A stretch of 64,000 nt of DNA. Origin: Syntrophomonadaceae bacterium. GTDB taxonomy: Bacteria; Bacillota; Syntrophomonadia; Syntrophomonadales; Syntrophomonadaceae. A program made the position numbers and the translations under genes. Below the pieces are notes generated by a model, which saw nothing but the letters and a program-made list of their open reading frames with translations, ran no database searches and had not been told where the DNA came from. Below, piece after piece: positions 26,251 through 35,340 of this stretch. Numbering within the stretch: the stretch's first letter is position 1; each line of letters begins with the position of its first letter. The DNA lies in contig JAAYNQ010000048.1 of assembly GCA_012520725.1 (NCBI GenBank), positions 1 through 64,000 on the forward strand, given 5' to 3'.

Positions 26251-27192
26251 TTATTTCCCCAACAAGTTCAAAACATAAGGGGTTACGTCAGTTAGAGAAG
26301 CAATACCCTCATAAGGGCTTGCCTGATAATGATCATTGATTATAATGGTGGGAACAGGATTTAGGGTATGCCCCTTTCGCTCAATATCCTCCAAATTTCC
26401 ATGATCACTTACTACCATCACTGTGGTATCATTCAAGTTCAAATGCTCTACACAGGAAGCTATCATCCTATCCAACTGCTGATAAACATTTATAGCCCGG
26501 GCCATATCCCTGGCATGACCGATTTTATCGCTCAAAAAGAATTCATAAAGAGTAAAATCATGCTCTTTGGCTAATTGAGCCAGGTTCTGACCTGCTTGCT
26601 CAGGAGTCAATTCCGGTACTTCATAACCCCAGTCGATTAACATGCGGTTGGTGAAATCCTGATAAACCGCATTGCTCAATTTAAGGTCCTCTATGTTGCG
26701 CAAAGCTCGTCCTGAACTCATGGCTACCCAGGTAGAAGTAGAATGATGAGCCTTTCGCTTTTCAACCAGATCGAAGTACTCTGGTCGATAAGCATTGGCA
26801 AAGGTTACTTTCTTGCCTCTTTCTGCCAGTACCTTCATAATGCTGAAGCTCTTTATAATCTCCCGTAGCTTGGGGGTGGGATAAGCATTTATATGACGCC
26901 CCACCGCTTGCGCCGCATTGATTCCAGTCCAAAGTGTTGTCTGACCGGTGGCACTCTGTGGTATTCCCGGTACTCCTAAACAGGCATCGGTGGGTATCAT
27001 AACCGCCCGGTCACCCTGCACTACCTGGCTATCTGCATAGAGTATATGCCCCCCTAGAAGCTGGTCAAAAAAAGGAGTTCGGGCAAAAAAATATGGGTTA
27101 TCATCTCTCCTGGCTCCCAACCCAAAACCATCTATAAAAATCATTAAGACTTTAGTCAAATCCATCGCCTGCCCAAAATCATATTTTGCCAT
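26251..27192 (-). CDS. Alkaline-phosphatase superfamily metalloenzyme (phosphoglycerate mutase-like)
   Basis: About 313 aa. The MIFIDGFGLG segment supplies the first metal Asp and VVSDHGNLED the DHG metal site near the C-terminus, both typical of the cofactor-independent phosphoglycerate mutase / phosphopentomutase superfamily. It is too short (313 against ~510 aa) for iPGM, so the substrate is unknown. The start is uncertain: ATG 27192 lies close behind the upstream gene without a clear ribosome site; ATG 27165 (MDLTKVLMIF) is a good alternative preceded by GGGCAGG. Confidence 0.75.
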   Translation of the reverse strand: MAKYDFGQAMDLTKVLMIFIDGFGLGARRDDNPYFFARTPFFDQLLGGHILYADSQVVQGDRAVMIPTDACLGVPGIPQSATGQTTLWTGINAAQAVGRHINAYPTPKLREIIKSFSIMKVLAERGKKVTFANAYRPEYFDLVEKRKAHHSTSTWVAMSSGRALRNIEDLKLSNAVYQDFTNRMLIDWGYEVPELTPEQAGQNLAQLAKEHDFTLYEFFLSDKIGHARDMARAINVYQQLDRMIASCVEHLNLNDTTVMVVSDHGNLEDIERKGHTLNPVPTIIINDHYQASPYEGIASLTDVTPYVLNLLGK

Positions 27193-27202
27193 CAATATTA
27201 TA

Positions 27203-27886
27203 TCATAAAGAGCCAGGCCTGGAATTGAGCCTTTCCATTATTAAGCCCATTTGCCGGTCAATAGTATGCAGACGCTCTTCTATAGACAACAGACATTCAT
27301 TTAGAGAAATTGGAGCTACTTCATTCCAAAGCTCCCGCGCTTCATTTTGAAAAAAATCATTTCTGTTAAGGGGTTGGGTGGTTAAGACCTCACTGCGCCT
27401 CAGTGGTTTTAGTCCCAAGTCCCTTCTGCTGACTGGTTCATCCTCCTCTTTCAGCAAGACACTAAAGCCACCGCAGGACTCCAGTATACCAATATCCACC
27501 TCATCCAGGTCCCTTATGCCCTTTTTGCGTAATTCCTGCATCAAATCATCTACATTGAATTTCTCCTTTTTCAAATTGTCTTTAATAATCCTACCATTCT
27601 TAATCAGTATAACCGGCTTGCCGGTAATAATATTAGAAAGGGTTTGGTTTTTTAAGGCCAGGTAACCCATCAGGTATTCCAGAGCAGCCAGGGTAGCTAA
27701 TATCACCATACCTTCCCAAAAGGGAATGCTCTTATCCAATGCCACTGACACTACGGTATGCCCTACTCCGGTCATAACCACAAAATCAAAAGGCCCCAGT
27801 TCTCCCAGGGCTCTTTTCCCCAAAAGCCTGATCATAAGCAGGGCTATAAAATACATGACGGCAGCTTTAAGTACAAAACTTAACAT
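27203..27886 (-). CDS. DUF421 (YetF-like) membrane protein
   Basis: 227 aa with three N-terminal hydrophobic segments (about 2-25, 35-55, 58-78) followed by a soluble C-terminal domain. The RLLGKRALGELGPFDFVV segment and VILIKNGRI are characteristic of the DUF421/YetF family, which is frequent in spore formers. The start at 27886 has GGGC about 9 nt upstream; ATG 27895 is too close to it. Terminates 11 bp before the phosphomutase-like gene. Function unknown. Confidence 0.82.
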   Translation of the reverse strand: MLSFVLKAAVMYFIALLMIRLLGKRALGELGPFDFVVMTGVGHTVVSVALDKSIPFWEGMVILATLAALEYLMGYLALKNQTLSNIITGKPVILIKNGRIIKDNLKKEKFNVDDLMQELRKKGIRDLDEVDIGILESCGGFSVLLKEEDEPVSRRDLGLKPLRRSEVLTTQPLNRNDFFQNEARELWNEVAPISLNECLLSIEERLHTIDRQMGLIMERLNSRPGSL

Positions 27887-28000
27887 TATCACCATGCCCT
27901 TTCATAAGCCTTGGAGTACATAGGCAGCAATTAGTTTTCTGCCCGAGGCTAAGGCCTTTCTTAGTTTTGTACTTGATTCACCTGCTTTATACCAGGAATA

Positions 28001-29677
28001 CTATTTATCTCTTTTTACTATCACCGGTGGATGGGGGGCTCTTCGTCGGATAGATCGAGTTTTGGAGTTAATGAGGAGTAGAATCAGAAATAAGCCGGCC
28101 AAGGAAAATACCCAGCAGGATTCGCTATGGAATTGGTTCACCCTCAAATAAGCAGCAGTGAGCATGGTAAAGCCAAAAGCCACCGCCCAGGTTAAGGCTT
28201 TGATACTACGGGTATTATTACTCATATGGAGGTTTATTTCCTGCAGAGGTATTCTAATTACCAGATCCCCCCGCTCAGTTTTTTGTAATACCCTTTCCAA
28301 GAGGGGAGGTAATTCTATAAATGCCGAACCCCAGGCTTCAGCTTTCTCTTTTACCAGCTGGAACAAGCCACCCCCATCACCCAGCATTTCATCCACATAG
28401 GGTCTGGCTACCTGTAGGAAATTTATCTCAGGATCCAGGCCCACACAGATACCATAGAGAGTGCCTAAAGCCCGTCCCAAAAAGGTGAAGCGAGCCGGTA
28501 CCTGAAAAGGTTGTTCATATAAAAGCTGTTCCAGATCCTGAAGAAAGCGGTTGATATCGGTTTCTGAAATGGACTGGGCATCCCCCAGGGTATGATCCAG
28601 GAATATGGCTACCGCACGGCTTATGGTATTCCTGTCGGCCCCATAATGGATAAAGCCCAATCGCATCAAGTATTCCACTACGCTTTCATAATCCCGGCGG
28701 ACCATAGCTTTGACCATGTCCACCAGTTGAGTACGCAGTTCCAAAGAAATAGCCCCTACCATGCCAAAATCCACCATAATGAGTTTGCCCTCTTCACTAA
28801 CAAAGAGGTTGCCCGGATGGGGATCGGCATGATAAAAGCCATCGATCAGTATTTGCCGCACATATATGCTTAATAAATGGGCCGCCAGTCCTTTGCGATT
28901 GATTCCGGCTGCCTCAATCTCATCATAGTTGGTGATTTTAATGCCCCGCATATACTCCATGGTAAGAACCCGGGTGCCGGTATATTCCCACACTATTTCA
29001 GGTATTAGAAGGTCTTGGTCCTCCTTGCTGTTGGCGGCTATAATCTGGGCATTGTGGCCTTCTTTGATATAATCCAGTTCATCCCGGAGGGTTTCCTCAA
29101 ATTCCTGGTAAATGGCATCCAGGTCCATGAATTTCTCCCAATCGGTGAAGACTTTAATTAACCCAATTACCTGTTTTATGGCCTTCAGGTCAATGGTGAT
29201 CAGTTCTTCTATACCCGGGCGCATTACCTTGACCGCTACTTCGCGGCCGTCCATCAATATGCCGAAATGAACCTGCCCCAGGGAAGCTGCGGCCACCGGA
29301 GTGGCTTCCAGATGCACGAATATTTCCTGCCAGGGCTTTTCCAACTCCGAGAGAATGATATTTTCAATGGCTTCAAATTCAACTGCTTGAACTTCATCCT
29401 GTAAACCGGATAATTCCCGAATAGAGGAACCGGGTAGTATATCTACCCGGGTGCTTATAAATTGGCCCAGCTTGATCAATAAACCACCCATATTTACCGC
29501 CGTTTCACGAAAAAGCCGGGCTTGAGAAATATATAATTCTTCCCTCTTCTGCTGCAGCCATCCAGGCCGGTGCAGGTATTTTTTAAACTTAAGGGTATAG
29601 AAGGCTAAGGCAATATTAATAAATAATCTTATAACGGTGAAGAAACGGCGTATAGCATTAATATCATACTTGAACAT
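28001..29677 (-). CDS. UbiB/ABC1 (AarF) family atypical kinase
   Basis: 558 aa. Hallmarks are the KxGQ motif (Lys69-Leu-Gly-Gln72), the Ala-rich loop AAAS (129-132) replacing the P-loop, VAVK with Lys150, and the metal-binding DFG near 318. Two C-terminal hydrophobic helices (about 500-540) anchor it to the membrane. The family supports ubiquinone or other prenyl-lipid metabolism; in an anaerobic Firmicute the partner is unknown, menaquinone-type lipids being possible. AGGAGA before ATG. Confidence 0.9.
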   Translation of the reverse strand: MFKYDINAIRRFFTVIRLFINIALAFYTLKFKKYLHRPGWLQQKREELYISQARLFRETAVNMGGLLIKLGQFISTRVDILPGSSIRELSGLQDEVQAVEFEAIENIILSELEKPWQEIFVHLEATPVAAASLGQVHFGILMDGREVAVKVMRPGIEELITIDLKAIKQVIGLIKVFTDWEKFMDLDAIYQEFEETLRDELDYIKEGHNAQIIAANSKEDQDLLIPEIVWEYTGTRVLTMEYMRGIKITNYDEIEAAGINRKGLAAHLLSIYVRQILIDGFYHADPHPGNLFVSEEGKLIMVDFGMVGAISLELRTQLVDMVKAMVRRDYESVVEYLMRLGFIHYGADRNTISRAVAIFLDHTLGDAQSISETDINRFLQDLEQLLYEQPFQVPARFTFLGRALGTLYGICVGLDPEINFLQVARPYVDEMLGDGGGLFQLVKEKAEAWGSAFIELPPLLERVLQKTERGDLVIRIPLQEINLHMSNNTRSIKALTWAVAFGFTMLTAAYLRVNQFHSESCWVFSLAGLFLILLLINSKTRSIRRRAPHPPVIVKRDK

Positions 29678-29893
29678 CCTATTTCTCCTATCGATAAAAA
29701 TCGCACTGGTGTCTTTCTCCTTGTCCTGATTCTGGAAAAATAATCAAGCAGCAGCTGATCTTGGCCTTGCATAGATCGAGCCTAGTATATTTATACCCAG
29801 CCTTTTATCCAGATACAATTTTTCCCTGATCTTTGGCATTTCGATGGCCTTGCGCTGTGCCCAGGACCAAGCAAACCTCACCCTGTTTTAGTT
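29678..29893. other. Intergenic stretch between polX and ubiB-like genes
   Basis: 216 bp. I see no ORF, hairpin with U-tract or clear promoter pair; it presumably carries the promoter of the UbiB-like gene, which starts at 29677. Confidence 0.4.
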
Positions 29894-31564
29894 CTAGCGG
29901 TGAAAATAGTCCATAATCCTCCCCAAGTCCCAGGTATTAATTACATCTTCTTGCTTTAACCAGCCCCTTCTGGCAGTCATTACCCCATATTTAAGAAATT
30001 TTAAATCTTTTCCATGGTGAGCATCGCTGTTTATGGCTATTTTGATCCCCATTTGAGCAGCCTTTCTGGCAATACTCTCATCTATGTCCAGCCGGTCCGG
30101 ATGAGCATTTATCTCCAGCACCTTATGGTGCTCAGCGGCCGCAGCCAGTATTTGATCTGTATCCAGCTCATAAGGAGGACGACGGTTTAAGAGTCGGCCG
30201 GTCAAATGACCGATGATGTGCACATGGGGATTTTCAATAGCCTTGATAATGCGGGCTGTTTGTTGCCCAGCCTCCAGTTTAAAATGGCTGTGAATGGAGG
30301 CAATAACCAGATCCAGTTGCTTAAGAATCTCATCATGATAATCCAGGGTTCCATCCTTTAATATATCTACTTCACTGCCTTTTAACAGGGTAAAACCTCT
30401 AAAATGCCGGTTGAGTTCATCTATAGCCTGCCCCTGATCCATCAAGCGTTGGGGAGATAAGCCCCCACTAATATGAAGGGACTGGGAGTGATCGGTTATA
30501 GCCAGAAAAGCATAGCCCATCTTTTGCGCCATGACCGCCATATCCTGCAGGCTATGAGCTCCATCACTCCAATCAGTATGAACATGCAATTCCCCCAGAA
30601 TATCAGAAAACTCAACTATTACCGGTAAGCTATTTGATATAGCCTTAGGTATCTCTCCCTTATTTTCCCTCATCTCCGGTGGAATATACTGTAAGCCCAG
30701 CTGCCTGAACACTTCTTCCTCGGATTTTAGTCCCTTAAGATGCTTTCTATCCCGGTCCTGAAAGACCAGTTCTCTAAACTCTTTGGATCCAGTAGTCCAG
30801 GTCAGGCTATGATAATAATCTTCTGGTTTGACTATAATCACTTCAAATTTCATATTAGGATGGAGCAGGCCTTGAATAAAGTCCTGGCCTACCCTCTTTA
30901 CATCTTGCACCTGGCTGTAAGACGCTACCTGAACCCGTACCTGCTTGAAATCCTCAGCTGCCACCAGAATGTCAATATCCCCTACCAGGGGCTTACCCCT
31001 TCTAATGCTGCCTACCGGTTCGGCAGCAATTACCCCCGCAGCTCCCTTGAGATGCAGGGAAAAGTCTTCAGCCACAGGAGCAGCCAGACCCAAAGTGATT
31101 TTCTCCCGGCTCTGTTTGAGTAAGTGGATACCCGCTAAAATATTGGATTCAGTCTTAGCCCCCATCCCGGGCAATCTTCGAATCTTTCCAGCTTGAGCTG
31201 CTTGTGCCAGTCCTTCTATGCTATCTATACCCAATCCCTGGTATATATTTCTAATAGTTTTGTGCCCCAAACCGGGAATTGACAACATATCCAGTAATCC
31301 TTGAGGTACCTCCTGCCGGAGTTGCTCAAAAAAAATACAGCTTCCGGTTTCCAGCATTTCCTCGATTTGATCTCGCATCCTGCTACCAATGCCTGGTATT
31401 TCACCAACTGCATTGCGCAGATACACATCCCGTAAATCTTCATCCAGGTGATAAACCGTGTGAGCAGCTTTGCGGTATGCCCTGACTCGATAAGGATTAT
31501 CGTTTTTTAATTCCAACATATCAGCCATGGCATTCAATATCCATGCTACTTCACGATTAGTCAT
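29894..31564 (-). CDS. polX: Family X DNA polymerase with PHP exonuclease domain (PolX)
   Basis: 556 aa repair polymerase plus 3'-5' exonuclease/AP endonuclease. Two helix-hairpin-helix motifs (GEIPGIGSRM and SIPGLGHKT, about 54-102), the palm motif VGSIRRG...GDIDIL with Asp196 and Asp198, and a C-terminal PHP domain with His327 and His329 in LHVHTD. At the position of the third palm carboxylate (Asp240 in Bacillus PolX) the sequence reads KFEVII, that is Glu241. ATG is 1 nt after the zapA stop codon, so translation is probably coupled. Confidence 0.94.
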   Translation of the reverse strand: MTNREVAWILNAMADMLELKNDNPYRVRAYRKAAHTVYHLDEDLRDVYLRNAVGEIPGIGSRMRDQIEEMLETGSCIFFEQLRQEVPQGLLDMLSIPGLGHKTIRNIYQGLGIDSIEGLAQAAQAGKIRRLPGMGAKTESNILAGIHLLKQSREKITLGLAAPVAEDFSLHLKGAAGVIAAEPVGSIRRGKPLVGDIDILVAAEDFKQVRVQVASYSQVQDVKRVGQDFIQGLLHPNMKFEVIIVKPEDYYHSLTWTTGSKEFRELVFQDRDRKHLKGLKSEEEVFRQLGLQYIPPEMRENKGEIPKAISNSLPVIVEFSDILGELHVHTDWSDGAHSLQDMAVMAQKMGYAFLAITDHSQSLHISGGLSPQRLMDQGQAIDELNRHFRGFTLLKGSEVDILKDGTLDYHDEILKQLDLVIASIHSHFKLEAGQQTARIIKAIENPHVHIIGHLTGRLLNRRPPYELDTDQILAAAAEHHKVLEINAHPDRLDIDESIARKAAQMGIKIAINSDAHHGKDLKFLKYGVMTARRGWLKQEDVINTWDLGRIMDYFHR

Positions 31565-31565
31565 C

Positions 31566-31844
31566 TTAGCCCATCCTGTTTCTCTTATCTTCTTCCATGT
31601 TTCTTACCAGTTGATCATAATCTTCCTGTAGCTTGTTAAGTTCATCAGCCAGGTTGAGAGCAGTCAACACTGCTACCCGCTGATTACTGAGGTTGGGATT
31701 GCGTTGCTTGACCATTCTCATTCTTCGATCTACATAGGCAGCCAGCATTTGAATATAATCGGAATTTTCTTCTCCCTTGACAATGTATTCTTCATTATAG
31801 ATTTCTACCGTAACCCGATTTATCTGGTCCTTCCTGTCCTGCAC
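31566..31844 (-). CDS. zapA: Cell division protein ZapA
   Basis: 92 aa. The N-terminal beta-strand segment (NRVTVEIYNEEYIVKGEE) and the long C-terminal helix with NQRVAVLTALNLADEL match ZapA, which bundles FtsZ filaments. GTG start with AGGAGG 8 nt upstream; an overlapping ATG lies in another frame. It overlaps operonically with polX, a common pairing in Firmicutes (zapA-polX-mutS2). Confidence 0.92.
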   Translation of the reverse strand: MQDRKDQINRVTVEIYNEEYIVKGEENSDYIQMLAAYVDRRMRMVKQRNPNLSNQRVAVLTALNLADELNKLQEDYDQLVRNMEEDKRNRMG

Positions 31845-32014
31845 TTAGCATGCCTCCTTTACCTCAACAGATTAAGTATTTCTATTATTATACTGTTTTT
31901 TCCTGCCGATACATATGGATCCTCAGCTTAGATATTCTGCAAGAGTATGGGCGCTGATGCTGAATACTGTTTAGACCGGAATAGGATCCCGCTAGCAAGT
32001 GGTTTGTAAACTGA

Positions 32015-32064
32015 TAAAAACAGGCCTTCGTCTTGCCGATCGGAAATAAAGACGGAGGTCTTAA
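32015..32064 (-). terminator. Leftward intrinsic terminator
   Basis: On the minus strand AAGACCTCCGTCTT pairs (two G-U) with AAGACGAAGGCCT, followed by GTTTTTATC. No gene ends immediately upstream of it, because the marR terminator already lies 125 bp before. Confidence 0.65.
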
Positions 32065-32175
32065 GTTTTATTGTTACTGGTGGACTGCTTCATTTATATC
32101 CTGGCCTAGGCCTTACTATGTATATTCCTGGTTTGAGCTTCATTAAATATTATGTATTAATCAAGTAAAGTAAGA

Positions 32176-32228
32176 ATAATAAACAGAAGAGACCTTCCTC
32201 AATCCATTTGGATAAGGAGGCCTCTTTC
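32176..32228 (-). terminator. Intrinsic terminator of marR
   Basis: A minus-strand stem of about 17 bp (AAGAGGCCTCCTTATCC against GGATTGAGGAAGGTCTCTT, one bulge) with loop AAAT and tail CTGTTTATTATT. It lies 35 bp after the marR stop. Confidence 0.8.
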
Positions 32229-32261
32229 TCATTAAGCAGGCCTGAAATAATTAAAGTTTCC

Positions 32262-32684
32262 TTATTGCACTTTTTCATCGATGGCTTTTAGCAGCTTTTC
32301 AAAGGTTTCTGCTCTATCTTCATCCAACAAGCTTCTCAAATACAAATTAAATTCTCTTCCGGTTGGAAACAGATCTTCGGCCAGTTGACGTCCCTTGGCA
32401 GTGAGATAGATATTCAAACTCCTGCGATCATTGGGGTCTTCTTCTCTTTTAACCAGCTCCTCTTTATATAGACGGTCGATAACTCCCGTAACAGCTGAAC
32501 TATCCAACTGCACCCGGGCCGCGATATCCTTGACATTGCTTCCTTCGTGGTCCAGCAAATCAAATAATACAAAGGATTGGGGAGCTGTTATTCCATATTC
32601 CAAACATTTACTATTATACTTACGGCTTATTTTCCTGGATAAAACATTTAAGCGAAAACACCAGAATTCTGTAAATTTCTCCAT
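32262..32684 (-). CDS. MarR family transcriptional regulator
   Basis: 140 aa winged-helix regulator. The recognition-helix region reads VKDIAARVQLDSSAVTGVIDRL, and the wing is LVKREEDPNDRRSLNIYLTAKG, both classic for MarR. GGAAGAG before ATG. An AGTAT-N5-ATACT repeat in its own promoter suggests autoregulation. No neighbouring transporter or enzyme points to a ligand; monocistronic, closed by its own terminator. Confidence 0.93.
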   Translation of the reverse strand: MEKFTEFWCFRLNVLSRKISRKYNSKCLEYGITAPQSFVLFDLLDHEGSNVKDIAARVQLDSSAVTGVIDRLYKEELVKREEDPNDRRSLNIYLTAKGRQLAEDLFPTGREFNLYLRSLLDEDRAETFEKLLKAIDEKVQ

Positions 32685-32711
32685 ATAATCTCTTCCTTTT
32701 AAAAGATTTCA

Positions 32712-32745
32712 ATTATACTTAATAGTATTTTAGATACTTTGTCAA
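32712..32745 (-). promoter_or_regulatory. marR promoter with palindromic operator
   Basis: Minus strand TTGACA (32745-32740) is followed by AGTAT-N5-ATACT (about 32738-32724) and then TATAAT (32717-32712). The TTGACA-TATAAT spacing is 22 bp; TATTAA at 32724-32719 gives 15 bp instead, so the exact -10 is open. The palindrome between the boxes is well placed for repression by MarR. Confidence 0.5.
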
Positions 32746-32753
32746 CCTTAAGC

Positions 32754-32828
32754 AGCGCCACCAGGACGCAACAAAATAACCGTCTCCTTGTTGCGTTTGA
32801 ACCAGAAGAACCGCCCTCTTGTGGCGCT
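32754..32828. repeat. Nested inverted repeats beyond the histidine kinase gene
   Basis: Outer arms AGCGCCAC (32754-32761) and GTGGCGCT (32821-32828); inner arms ACGCAACAA (32766-32774) and TTGTTGCGT (32788-32796). The word GCAACAA recurs once more at 32829-32835 (as TTGTTGC). No U-tract follows, and the structure fills most of the gap between the kinase and marR. Confidence 0.65.
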
Positions 32829-32836
32829 TGTTGCGC

Positions 32837-34612
32837 CTATTTTTTCTTCTTATTTTGTTTTTTGGGTAAGACGAAAAAGAAGTTGGATCCCTTGCCGGGG
32901 GAGCTCTCTACTCCGGTTATGCCGTTGTGGTTTTCCACCAGATGTTTTACTATGGACAGCCCCAGACCGGTTCCCCCGGTTTTCCTGGAGCGAGCTTTAT
33001 CTACCCGGTAAAATCGTTCAAATACCCGGTCCGCCTCATTTTCCGGTATACCTTCACCTTTATCAATTACCTGTATACGCACTCGATCCCCCTCATCCAT
33101 AAGAGAGATAGTTACTGTTTCGCCTTCCGGGCTATAGGCCAGAGCATTATCCAGCAGATTAAGCAAGATTTGAACAATTAAATCCTTATCACATTCAACC
33201 AAGACCTGTCCAGCTGGTTTGATGAAATTGATTCGGGCTGCCCTGTTATCAAGCTTAATCAATTCAATAGTATCCTCTATTAAACGAACTATGTTTACAT
33301 TAGTGATATTTAGGCCTGATTTCCCTGATTCCAAACGGGAAAGTTCCAGCAGGCGGTCAATTAACTTGCTCAATCTTATGGCTTCATCATATATGGTTTG
33401 GGAAAATTCTTTTACATTACGGGGATCACTTTCATTCATCAGGGTTTCGGCAAAGCCGCTTATACTAGCCACCGGAGTTTTCAGTTCATGAGAAACATTA
33501 GCCACAAAGTCCCTGCGCACTCTTTCCAAGCGCTTCAATTCACTGATATCATTGAGCACAACTAAAACTCCGCCCAGTTTTTGGGGCAGGTTTTTGCAAA
33601 TAGGTAAGACATTAGCTTCTATCTGTCTTTCGGCCGGCGTATATAGTTGAATTTCGCGTCGGACCGGCTGTAGCATTCTTCTTACTTCATCGATAGTCTG
33701 CAATAAATCATTATTATTGATTAGTTCTACGTGTTTTCGCCCCTGGTAATCATCACCTAAATCCAAAAGTTTAACCGCTTTAGGGTTGGCATAGCTTATC
33801 TTGGCATCAAGATCCACCATAAATATCCCATTTACCGTATGATTTAACACTAGTTCCAATTGGTCATTAACAGCTGAAATGTCAGTTAAGGTTTTATCCA
33901 TCTTGCTGGCCATATCATTAACTGCTGAAGCCAATTGTCCTAGTTCATCATCAGACCAGTAGGATATTCGCTTGTTCAGATTGCCCTTGGCTATTTCCCC
34001 CACGGCAGCAGTTAATTCACTTATGGGGCGGGAGAAATTAACCGCCAGCCGGGTACTAAACATAAAGGCAATAACCCCTATAAGAATGATGGCCAGGAGA
34101 ATAAGCAAGAGAACCTGGTAATGGACTGCTTCCACTTCCTCCATGGATCGGGCCAGTCTGACTACCCCCTGAGCATCCCCTTTATCAAAGGCCATGGCCA
34201 CATATAGCATCTGTTGCCCTTCGGTATCACTGAAGCGGGTAGATATCCCCGTCTCCCCTTGTAAGGCCTGGTATATTTCGGGCCTGCCCCCATGAGGCCC
34301 CAGTTCATCCACCAGGTATACAGAATCAGCCACCACCTTACCGCTTTTATCAACGATAGTTACTCTAGCTCCAATATTGTCGGATACGATTCTACTTATT
34401 TGACCCAGCTGTTCCTCATCGCCCCCATTTGTCTGCAGATAATCTTCAATCATGGAAGCGGCTAATCTGCTTTCCCGCTCCAGGTTATTCTTTACATTAT
34501 CCAGATAATACTGTTTCAAGCTCACACTTAAAATAGCCCCGGTAGCCAGGAGAATAAGCACTATTATTAATAAATAGTTTCCTATCAGTTGTTTTCCGAT
34601 TGATTTATTCAC
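32837..34612 (-). CDS. phoR: PhoR-type sensor histidine kinase
   Basis: 591 aa membrane kinase: TM1 (about 10-31), an extracytoplasmic sensor domain (to about 165), TM2 (166-187), HAMP (about 188-240), a PAS domain (about 250-355), HisKA with His375 in NVSHELKTP and an HATPase domain with N, G1 (DKGEGIPE) and G2 (GTGLGLSIV) boxes. The C-terminus is a Lys-rich tail. The order matches PhoR/WalK-type kinases. It starts 2 nt after the stop of the response regulator, so the pair is coupled. The phosphate role is a family inference; no pst genes are in view. Confidence 0.9.
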   Translation of the reverse strand: MNKSIGKQLIGNYLLIIVLILLATGAILSVSLKQYYLDNVKNNLERESRLAASMIEDYLQTNGGDEEQLGQISRIVSDNIGARVTIVDKSGKVVADSVYLVDELGPHGGRPEIYQALQGETGISTRFSDTEGQQMLYVAMAFDKGDAQGVVRLARSMEEVEAVHYQVLLLILLAIILIGVIAFMFSTRLAVNFSRPISELTAAVGEIAKGNLNKRISYWSDDELGQLASAVNDMASKMDKTLTDISAVNDQLELVLNHTVNGIFMVDLDAKISYANPKAVKLLDLGDDYQGRKHVELINNNDLLQTIDEVRRMLQPVRREIQLYTPAERQIEANVLPICKNLPQKLGGVLVVLNDISELKRLERVRRDFVANVSHELKTPVASISGFAETLMNESDPRNVKEFSQTIYDEAIRLSKLIDRLLELSRLESGKSGLNITNVNIVRLIEDTIELIKLDNRAARINFIKPAGQVLVECDKDLIVQILLNLLDNALAYSPEGETVTISLMDEGDRVRIQVIDKGEGIPENEADRVFERFYRVDKARSRKTGGTGLGLSIVKHLVENHNGITGVESSPGKGSNFFFVLPKKQNKKKK

Positions 34613-34614
34613 AC

Positions 34615-35310
34615 CTAATCAGCCTCCAACTTATAACCTAATCCTCTCACCGTTTTTATATATTGAGGATTCTTGGAATCCTGCTCAATCTTTTCTCTGA
34701 TTTTGCTGATATGAACATCCAAGACCCTGGTATTGACTCCTTCCGAGTAGTCCCATAGCAATTTCAGCAGATACTCTCGCTTTAATACCCGCCCCCGATT
34801 GCGAATCAAGGTCTCCAATAATTCGTACTCCTTTAAGGTAAGGTCTAGAAGCTTATCTTTAAAGTGAATTTCATAACTTTCTCCTTTGAGCAGGAAGGGA
34901 CCAACTTCCAAAGAAATGGGTTTACTTTCTTCTTCTACGGTCCCCGGAATGCGTCTTAATACTGCTTTAACCCGGGCTACCAGCTCCCTGACACTAAAAG
35001 GTTTGGTTACATAATCATCAGCGCCTAATTCCAGCCCCAGTACCCGGTCCAGCTCTTCAGCCCTGGCGGTTAACATAATGACCGGAATCTGATTGCCCTG
35101 GCTTCTAATCTCCCGGCAAATATCCAAACCGTCTTTGCCCGGAAGCATTAAATCCAGTATAAGCAAATCCGGGTTTTCCTCTTCAATTATCCTGACCACC
35201 CGGCTTCCATCGTAGGCATAAATGGTGTTAAAACCTTCTTTGTTGAGATTATAGGTGATCAAACGTACCAGTGCTTCTTCATCATCTACTACCAGTATTT
35301 TTCTTTTCAT
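34615..35310 (-). CDS. phoP: OmpR-family response regulator (PhoP/PhoB-like)
   Basis: About 231 aa. Receiver domain with acidic pocket VVDDEE, phosphoacceptor Asp53 in ILDLMLPG, conserved Thr in MLTARAE and Lys in TKPF, then an OmpR-type winged helix (LKEYELLETLIRNRGRVLKRE...YIKTVRGLGYKLE). Start at 35310 (MKRKILVVDD) chosen for GAGGAGAAC directly upstream. Operon with the kinase gene that follows. Confidence 0.93.
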   Translation of the reverse strand: MKRKILVVDDEEALVRLITYNLNKEGFNTIYAYDGSRVVRIIEEENPDLLILDLMLPGKDGLDICREIRSQGNQIPVIMLTARAEELDRVLGLELGADDYVTKPFSVRELVARVKAVLRRIPGTVEEESKPISLEVGPFLLKGESYEIHFKDKLLDLTLKEYELLETLIRNRGRVLKREYLLKLLWDYSEGVNTRVLDVHISKIREKIEQDSKNPQYIKTVRGLGYKLEAD

Positions 35311-35340
35311 GTTCTCCTCGATAGCAGGTATTATAAACAT

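Larger units (their letters stand above)
31845..32261. other. Intergenic region with two tandem leftward terminators
   Basis: 417 bp without a gene. Two hairpins with leftward U-tracts (32022-32062, 32187-32226) lie 125 bp apart. The stretch between them has a perfect 10-bp palindrome GGCCTAGGCC and an AT-rich promoter-like segment around 32140-32170. The rest should hold the zapA promoter. Confidence 0.5.
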
